Origin: Gentiana macrophylla
Lineage: Eukaryota > Streptophyta > Magnoliopsida > Gentianales > Gentianaceae
Reading direction: 5' to 3'
DNA: 64,000 nucleotides
Assembly: GCA_026214975.1 (NCBI GenBank)
Contig: JAOBSW010000441.1
Coordinates: 97,059-161,058, forward strand
The notes below the pieces were generated by a model. That model ran no database searches. It was given only the letters and a program-made list of their open reading frames with translations, and was not told where the DNA came from. The position numbers were made by a program, and so were the translations under genes. Positions 56,845 through 64,000 of this stretch are shown one piece after another (within the stretch, counting starts at the first letter, position 1; each line of letters opens with the position of its first letter).

Positions 56845-59800
56845 ATGGCAGAAAAGGATGATGTTTAAATTGAAACAAGCCAAAGTGTTAGAGGCTTTGT
56901 TGTTGATGCTAATCAAACTGAACTAGCCATCAACATTGGTTGAAGAATAAGGAGATATGAAGGCTTGGAGAATGTACTGAATATAATATTGGAAACAATC
57001 TCTTATAAAAATGTTGTCAATTTCTGGAGAAACATTGTAGTAAGAGAAGGAAGAGAAGCATTTACCACCACTGTAAATGCACAGGAGATTGAAGTTTCCT
57101 CAAACCTACTGAGGGAATTGTTTGGTTTTGCAGAAGTAATAGATGCTCCTGTAAATCCTAAGGAAATGGGATTGTCAAGGATTGATTTTGTTGACAAAAT
57201 CAAAACCAATGAAGCCGTCAAATCAATTCCAGGCATCAATGTGAAACATATTGGTTATGAATACAATTTGCTGAGCAAAATCATTGCTAAGAATATCTTA
57301 GGCCTCGTTGGAAGCATGGATACTCTATCAGGACCCAAAATAGAACTTCTGATGATTATTTGCAGAAGTATGAAGTTTGATTGGGCTGGATATTTCATTC
57401 ATTACATGAAGAAGGTTGCCAAGGAAGAGAAAGAAGGAAAAAGGAAATCCAAGGCCTTACCCTTAGGATTAATGGTTCAGGCCCTGCTGAATCATTTGGA
57501 AATTCCTGACGTTGCACCTGAGAAGATAAACCAATTCAGATACAAGAAAGAAATTAACTATCCTATCCCTGGTCTGGATGATGATGAAGAAGGTGTTGTT
57601 GAGGCTGCAGAGAGTGATGATGGTGGAAATGATGGTGATGCTAGTGGTGAGCAGGTTAAGAAAACCGTTAAGCCTGCTGCACCAAAGAAAACTACTGAGA
57701 AAAGAAAGGCTACTGATACAAGAAAGATAACTGAGATGTTAAAGCCTAAAAGAACAAGAAAACAAGCAAAGACAGATCGCTTTGAGTGCAGAGGATCGAT
57801 TGAAGTTGAAACTCATGAACTCGCTGCTGCAAAGAAGAAAAGCTCATTACTAAAGTTTTGAAGGAGCAACAGAAAGAAGCAAGTAGAAAAAGGAAAGTTA
57901 TTGATATTGAAGATGATCCGCTTTCCAAAAGAATGAAAGAGATTGCCAAAAAGAAGAAACATGGTAGAGGCAAGCAATTGAAGATTCTGGAAAGTTTGAG
58001 AGAACAATAAGAACAAGAAGTAGAAGCAGTAGGAGAGGCTATTGATGCTGAACCATTAACAATTATTAAGCCTAATGAGGATGCAGAGGTTGTTATTGAG
58101 CAACTCTTTGGAGAATCACAGAGACTATAAACCGAACTCTTTGTTGAAGTTGTGGAATCCTCCCCATAAAGGCTACTGAACCTACTGAAAGTGCACAGGT
58201 TGTTGTTGAGCAATCTGTTGGAGAAACACAGTAGTCTACTGACCCTAAGCCTGTTGTAGAATCTGTTGAAGAATCACAGCAAACCACTGAGGCTACACCT
58301 GCTGTGGAAGTGGAAACACTTGTACAAGACCCTGCAAATCCTGCAATAGTTCAGGGGGAAGAGCAGTCTGCTGCTAACCCTGCTGATGAGCATATAAGTT
58401 GGAACCAAGTGTTATACTGATGGAGGTAGTAGGGACTAATATTCAATCTAAGCAACCTACTGACCTGGAAACATCTGTTGAGGAAACTCTCAACTTGCTG
58501 ATTGGGACCTTTGGAGGTCAGCAAGGTCTTAAATCTGCCCCTAGAAAGCCAACTATGCCATATGAGAAGGCATCGAAGAAGGGCAAAGTAGATCCCAACT
58601 TCAGAAAAATGCAAAAATATTTCCAATTGAAGTTTGGATTCTACAAGAAACAAAAACCAGCTGCTGATCCAATGAGTGGATTTTAAGAATGGGCATTTGA
58701 TCAGCTGGGTGTGGACAGCCTATTGGATTTAATAGATACAACCATGCTGCAATCTAGGCTGATGGATTTGTTGGATGAAGGAAAGAAAAGTGGAGCAATT
58801 ATGTTCAGAGATCCAAAGTACACACCTGACAGTGATTCATCTAATTTTGATGATGATCCCCCCATGTTCCCTGGGGAGACCAGTGGAGTGGCTAGAGGAA
58901 CAACTGATGAAGCCACTGGTCAAGGATCTACTGATGGTGCAGAATATGAACCTACTGATGCTGGTAAGTCTGCTGAAGATCAGCAGAATGAAGTTTTAGA
59001 TGATGAAAGGGTCACTGATCATATTGAGCCAAGTGTCAGTTCTGAGGATTCTGTTCAATATCAATACTGGGTTGACACTGAGGACACCTTAACCAAAACT
59101 GCAAATTATCTGAGAAGGATTGGTGATATTAGGGAATTTCAACAAGAAAATATGGATATATTCCCTGATCAAGTTGTTGTTGCACAAATTGTACCAGAAC
59201 AAAGAACTTAAGAGGAGAGTGCAGGTTCTTTGGGCTACAACACACACTGGACACGAGTTGGAGCAGGAGAGTGCAGTGTCACTTTGAGTTACAAACAAAG
59301 ACTGGACAAAGGTTGGAACCAGATTTGGGTTTGGAGGAAACCCCTGCTGTTGTTGAAGAGGCTGCTGTAGTGGAGCCTACTGGAGTCAAGACCACTGTAG
59401 GGAAAGATGGTCAGTAGACTGCTGTTATTGATGAGAATGAGCAGCTGCTGGACTATGACTATAGTGATGAGGAGTTTCAAATGCCTGAAGAAGAACATGT
59501 TAATATTGAACCCCCACAGGCATTTGTACCTATTCTTGAAGAACCAGCTCTTGATCCAGTGCGGAGGAATATCAAGGACCTAACCTGCTGGGTGGATATG
59601 AGTTTTGCAATGGTCATCGTGCAGACATAGGCCACAATACAATGTAGAAGAGCTCTGCTGATGGAGGAATGGCTGGTGGGGTACCAGCACATGTCATGGA
59701 AGATTTGAGGACAGTTAGAAATGACATTGCAAATCTATGAACTCAACTTGACAGACAAGAGCAGAGATTTGAAGATTTGATCAATTTGGTGGAAAATAGA

Positions 59801-60724
59801 GGGAGGACTACAGAAACAGTTGCCTCCAATATTACCTCAAATCAGTATGCTCTTGCAGACCTTACCCTGGAAGTGAGAGGAATTAAGCAAGGAAATACAT
59901 TGAAGGAGAAGTTTCTGAAAGATCAATTTGAAGCCATCCACCAGAAACTTGACAAACTTACTGAAGCACCTAAGTCTGCTGAGGCTGCTAGAACATCTCA
60001 ACCTGCTGGATTGGATCCTAAGCTTACTGAGAGGATCAATCTGCTGGAGGAAACGTTGCAATCAAGGATTACTGCAGTTGATACAAGAATTGAAATTATG
60101 GAGGGACAACTGAGTAATCTGGTTATCACACAGGAGAGTGTTCATGGCCTACTGTCCCGGTTTGTTGATGATGTCACTAAGGGGGAAGAGAGCCAAACAG
60201 CAGTAGCAAAAGAGGTTGCTAGAATTTTCCACAAGAAAAGATGGGAGGCTGATACTAATGCATTCAGGGAACTTACACCTGGCAGACTTCCACTTACTGA
60301 TGATCTCCTGAAACAATACAAGAATGAAAACCACAACAGAAGGAAACCTTATCATGACAAGGGATTTCATGAAGGTTTAAACTCATTTCTGAGCTTAAAT
60401 TTTTGGGAAGCAAGGGTTAAAGCCTTGAGGGCAAATTTTAGAGGTGGAAGAGGTGAAAGAAGTGGTAGAGGTGAAAGGAGTTTTCCTATCACAAAAGCAA
60501 AGGACTCACTTGATGAATTCAAAGAACTATACATGAAATTAGGATTCAGAGTAAATCAAATTAATCTCATTCTACCTGAAGCATGGAAGTGGTGGAAAGA
60601 AGTGAATTCCTACATTGATTTCACTCTGATTGAAAATTAATGGATGAGAGAAACGATTGAAGAGATAAGAGCCTACCAAGAGCAAGTGGATAAGGCAAGG
60701 GAAGAAAGAGAAAGAAGACAGTAG
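56845..60724 (+). pseudogene. Element C extra ORF (envelope-position gene), about 1,290 codons
   Basis: ATG 56845, last stop TAG 60722-60724. Early stops are TAA 56866-56868 and TGA 56941-56943; the frame is then open at 56965-57861, followed by shifts. The domains are those of element B: FTTTVNAQEIEVSSNLLRELFGF near 57060, KALPLGLMVQALLNHLEI near 57450, Lys-rich and acidic regions, central module KVDPNFRKMQKYFQLKFGF (58588-58644) and DQLGVDSLLDLIDTTMLQ (58698-58750), coiled coil with ENRGRTTETVASN (59790-60110), an RGGRGERSGRGER stretch (60440-60478) and a WKWWKEV segment near 60585. The coiled coil and RG stretch could mediate self-association and nucleic-acid binding, which is inference. 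No membrane segment. Confidence 0.8.
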
Positions 60725-60872
60725 ATCAGCAGACTTTATATGTTTTATCTTTGCTGTATCTAGACTGTAATACTTTGAACAAATGTTTATAATGAGATAT
60801 GACTGGAATTTATTCTGCTTTTGTTTTTAATCTTTTTGCTTTGCTGTTAGGTGAGGTTAGTGGCATCATCAC

Positions 60873-60887
60873 CAAAAATGGGGAAAT
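60873..60887 (+). promoter_or_regulatory. Element C polypurine tract
   Basis: CAAAAATGGGGAAAT immediately before the 3' LTR start at 60888. One T interrupts the purines. Confidence 0.85.
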
Positions 60888-62312
60888 TGTTGGACTTATT
60901 TTTAAGTTTTAGTGATGAGTGCCGTACAACTAAGCATTATAGAGCAAAGGCAAAAATATGTCTAGATCAAATGTATAGGCTTATTAGAGTTTGATCTTTG
61001 TATAGGTTTGATCAAACAAGCACTATAATGGTCAGCTGACTTATATCAGCAGACTAGTCTAGGTCAGTAGGGTAGATAGGTCGATAGACTTGTCGGGAAC
61101 CTCGCCAAGACTGAAAAGGTTGAGGGCTCAAACTCGATTAATGAAGGCTAAGGGATCAAACTTAGTAATTAAAGTCAAGGATATGGAATCGAATTTAGGG
61201 AAGTCTCTGATGATGACCTAAAGCGATTACATATACCTTAATGTACAAGGTCTAAGTTCCTTAAGTTGGATGGTGATTGGAACTTAGTTATATGCAAAAG
61301 GTGTAATCTAACTTCATAAATAAAATTTAGATAAAAGACGATTAGCAAAATATAGTTCAAATTGATCGATATGTGGCTCGATGAGACTCATAAACCTGCT
61401 GATACATATACCTCGGTTTATTCAAGATTACATTGGAAGAAAACATGGATAAGGACAGCTAACAACCTCTGATTTTATCAAACAAATCAATGGTTGAGAT
61501 TAAAAGGACGTTGGGATGATTCAGGACTTTATCCAATGGTTACAAGTCACCCTGCTGAACTTACTGAGCTTAAAGCTACTGATCCAGAGAAAATCTTCAA
61601 GTGTAATCTGCATTCAAGCTACATCAAGTTTACACACTTGAAGAGTGCAAGCTGCTGATCATATCATCCTAATCAAGTCGCCAGAATGAATCATTTACTT
61701 GATTCAATCTTTCTTTTACAAGAATGCGAAGGCAGTGAAGCATCTATTGGGTGTGAAAGATCGTTGTTTGTGGTGGAGGCTGAGTGCGAGAGGCAATCCT
61801 ACCCTTCAGGACGGTGGAAGACATTGGGCGACAATCTTACTGTTCCAAGTGTTCAGCTTTGTTGTCCATAGTTATTGGTGAAGGACAAGCAACATAAGAA
61901 TCTTTGTAATGACTACATCAAAGATCTCTAGTGAATTACCTCCAACATCACATGAGAAGAGTGGGTCGACAAGATTACACCACGGAACCATTATAAAATC
62001 TGCCTACTTACTTTACGCACTTACATTCTGCATTTAGTTTATTATACACATCAACCTACTGAATCTAGCAACTGAAATCACACACATACACTACTGAGTA
62101 TCTAATACTTGGTATCATATTTTACAACAAGTAATAAGGCATAATTTTGATATACTTCCGCTGCACAAATTCAGCAGACTCAACAGTCAGCAGACTACTG
62201 AAGTATCATCAGGCTGCTGAAGTTGCTGAGTTTGTTAACTCCAAAAGTTTTAAGTGTTAAGTTTATTCACCCTCCCTCTAAACTTAACCAAAGCCTTTTC
62301 AAGGGACCAACA
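60888..62312 (+). mobile_element. Element C 3' LTR, lacking its TATA region
   Basis: 1,425 bp. Compared with the 5' LTR, one block corresponding to 49627-49857 (231 bp, including the TATA box) is absent; the junction AAGTCA/CCCTGCTG has a 2-bp CA microhomology. The remaining differences cluster at CAG/CTG words. Confidence 0.93.
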
Positions 62313-62410
62313 GTGGGAGTGTGTTACGATTTTTGAGTAAGATACTAGATATCTCTCTCGAGAATCATCACCCCATGTCACAGTTGATGACGGTCAAAAT
62401 ATACCCGTAA
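62313..62410 (+). pseudogene. Element D reverse-transcriptase remnant, right half
   Basis: After the GTGGG duplication the reading continues SVLRFLSKILD and about 20 further residues ending VKIYP. This corresponds to the strand leading into, and following, the YVDD catalytic loop of copia reverse transcriptases; here YVDD is degraded. After about 62410 the similarity stops. Confidence 0.5.
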
Positions 62411-64000
62411 AAGTCATCAACATTATCCTTAAATCGAGCCTAATAATATATATTTTATATTAAATCATATGGTTATATTTATTATTTAATGTTATGTGAT
62501 TTATAAAATATAATTTGGTATTTATCCATTTTTTATTATTTAAATATGATTTATTTCGGGATAATTATTTATTTTGTTGATTAAGATAATTTTTGGAGGA
62601 TAATTATAAATGGAAGAATTAAATTACAAGATAAATCCAAGCAAATACGGATGCATTGAAGATAAAGATCGGATAAGCACGGAAAAGAGGAGTAAGGCAA
62701 GACAAAAGCCGGCAAGCCAATCCAATGGAGTTGGCGCCGACTTCATGGGGGGCGCATTCAAGGGGGACGCATGGAAGGGAGTAATTTTGCCCTTATCCAA
62801 AGATCGGCCGGGAATTATCCTAATGTGTTTTCAAACTCCTTTTGGATTTAGGAAAACTATTTCAGATTGGTTTAGGTTTATCCTATGTAAATTTCTCCCC
62901 TATATATTTGTACATACAGACGCCATTATGCACACACCACAATACACACAATTCATAATAAAATCATCGCTTTTTCTTAGAGCGATTTTACAAGTTCTTC
63001 AATTATGTAAGTTCTTGTATTTATTTTCTCTTAGTTTCTTATAATTAATTTTCCCCAATTATTTACTTATCATTTGAGATTATTATTTCTTAGTTAAATG
63101 ATGTAGATCTAGGATTACGACGTGAGGCGGTGGGGATTCCTCGTCTATAAGGATCCGCTCGCCCATGTTTACGTTTTGTGATCTATGTATGATTTTATTT
63201 TGATTAATAATCGTGTTTCTAGTAGGTATATATAATTACATTATGAGCTTCTATTTTATCCGATAAGTATAGAGAAACGCTAAGATTTAGTTTTTCGCCG
63301 AGTCAGTCTAGCCATGTCTTTATGGTGTGATTGTCCATTTAGAATTTCTTATCGTAGTAGGTATGGCTACGGCTACGTTGCTTGTCTGTTTTAATTAAAA
63401 CGTGTAGTGAGGAAATACCAATATAGTACTCTAGGTCGGCTCATGAATTGATCTTTCGGGACTTTCGGTGAGATCTAGATCTCGTGTTATATTAGGAATG
63501 CAGCGCTTTGATTATATGTAAATCGTAGATTAACATGATACCTAAAAATTTAGTGTTAATGGGACGGAGAGGCGATGCGATCGTCTCAGGAAGTACGCCT
63601 AATAACATGAATGTTGCCTAGGTGAGGAATACGGTTAATATCGGCATCCCTAGTTTTGTAAGCGTGCAAGTCATATGAGATGGAGGCCGAAAAAGCGAAG
63701 TCACGTGATGTAGCATAGTGATCTAGATGGCCTACCCGGAGCTAGATCTAGTTTAGGGGATGACTCCCGTAGCCAATATAAAAGAGATACGAATCGGATT
63801 AATAGTTAGTGAGTCTAGTTTAACTATATATAGTCTACGGATCAAGCGATAATGTAATAATTGGGAGATTAATTATGTTGTATTTATTTGAGTTGTGTCA
63901 AGTCGTGTCAATTTATCTTTTCTTGTTCTTTGTTGGTCATAGACCGTTTTATGTGCTTGCCATGCTTAATTAATTATTTATAGAATGACCCACAATTTGG
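62411..64000. other. LTR-like, non-coding right end of the window
   Basis: No gene recognised. The open frame 62610-63044 has no family motif. A TATA-like CCCCTATATATTTG at 62897-62910 is followed by a leader-like stretch, and TTGGCGCCGAC and GGGGGGCGCATTC lie upstream, which would suit an LTR promoter. A splice-donor or LTR end cannot be fixed. It continues beyond the window. Confidence 0.35.

Larger units (their letters stand above)
48969..62312 (+). mobile_element. Element C: full-length Sirevirus-like copia retrotransposon (13.3 kb)
   Basis: The LTRs both start TGTTGGACTTATTTTTAAG and end AAGGGACCAACA. The element is flanked by an exact 5-bp duplication GTGGG (48964-48968 and 62313-62317). 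Order: 5' LTR, primer site, gag, pol, palindromic spacer, extra ORF, polypurine tract, 3' LTR, the same as B but in opposite orientation. It lies within D's reverse transcriptase. All genes are damaged. The 3' LTR is 259 bp shorter than the 5' LTR, mostly through one deletion. Confidence 0.95.

Noticed and set aside
62610..63044. 144-codon open frame as a host gene
   Set aside because: No recognisable domain; it sits in LTR-like sequence and contains a TATA-like string inside the frame.

Overview
This window looks like nuclear DNA of a flowering plant, probably a eudicot. It is AT-rich, has introns with GT..AG borders, and carries stacked plant transposon families and one host gene whose protein ends like the cotton-fibre E6 family. 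I see no bacterial operon, rRNA, tRNA or CRISPR array. Almost everything outside the E6-like gene is transposon, mostly decayed.

Layout. 1-6450: right part of a CACTA (En/Spm-type) DNA transposon with a multi-exon Transposase_24-type gene; its right end is at 6450 and its left end lies outside the window. 6451-12840: remnant (element A) of a Ty1/copia Sirevirus-like retrotransposon that kept the end of gag and a large extra ORF but has no pol; it was later split by an LTR-like repeat (about 8030-9567) and a solo LTR (9669-11448). 12845-15790: truncated antisense 5' end of a gypsy-type gene and a second copy of the LTR-like repeat. 16186-20571: a complete hAT transposon with an 8-bp target duplication and a broken transposase. 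20618-20784: a small inverted-repeat MITE. 21093-21977: the intact single-exon E6-like gene. 22666-26658: two probable solo LTRs, the first with a MITE inside. 26659-32842: gene-free retrotransposon debris, a gag scrap and a long (TA)n tract.

32843-62312 is a nested stack. An old copia element (D) was hit by two long copies of one Sirevirus-like family: element B (32843-47084, minus strand) and element C (48969-62312, plus strand). C sits inside D's reverse-transcriptase coding region with an exact 5-bp duplication. B and C share the order LTR, primer site, gag, stop plus acceptor-like motif, pol, spacer with a repeated palindrome, TATA box, a roughly 1,290-codon extra ORF, polypurine tract, LTR. 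All their genes carry stops and frameshifts.

The most interesting system is the extra ORF downstream of pol. It occurs in A, B and C, has a conserved N-terminal domain, a conserved central module, coiled coils and an RG-rich tail, and in B and C is preceded at the same distance (about 110 bp) by a good TATA box, which suggests an internal promoter. Second, differences between sister copies fall largely on CAG/CTG trinucleotides, even in the primer-binding sites; this may be methylation-linked miscalling, so some apparent frameshifts may not be real.
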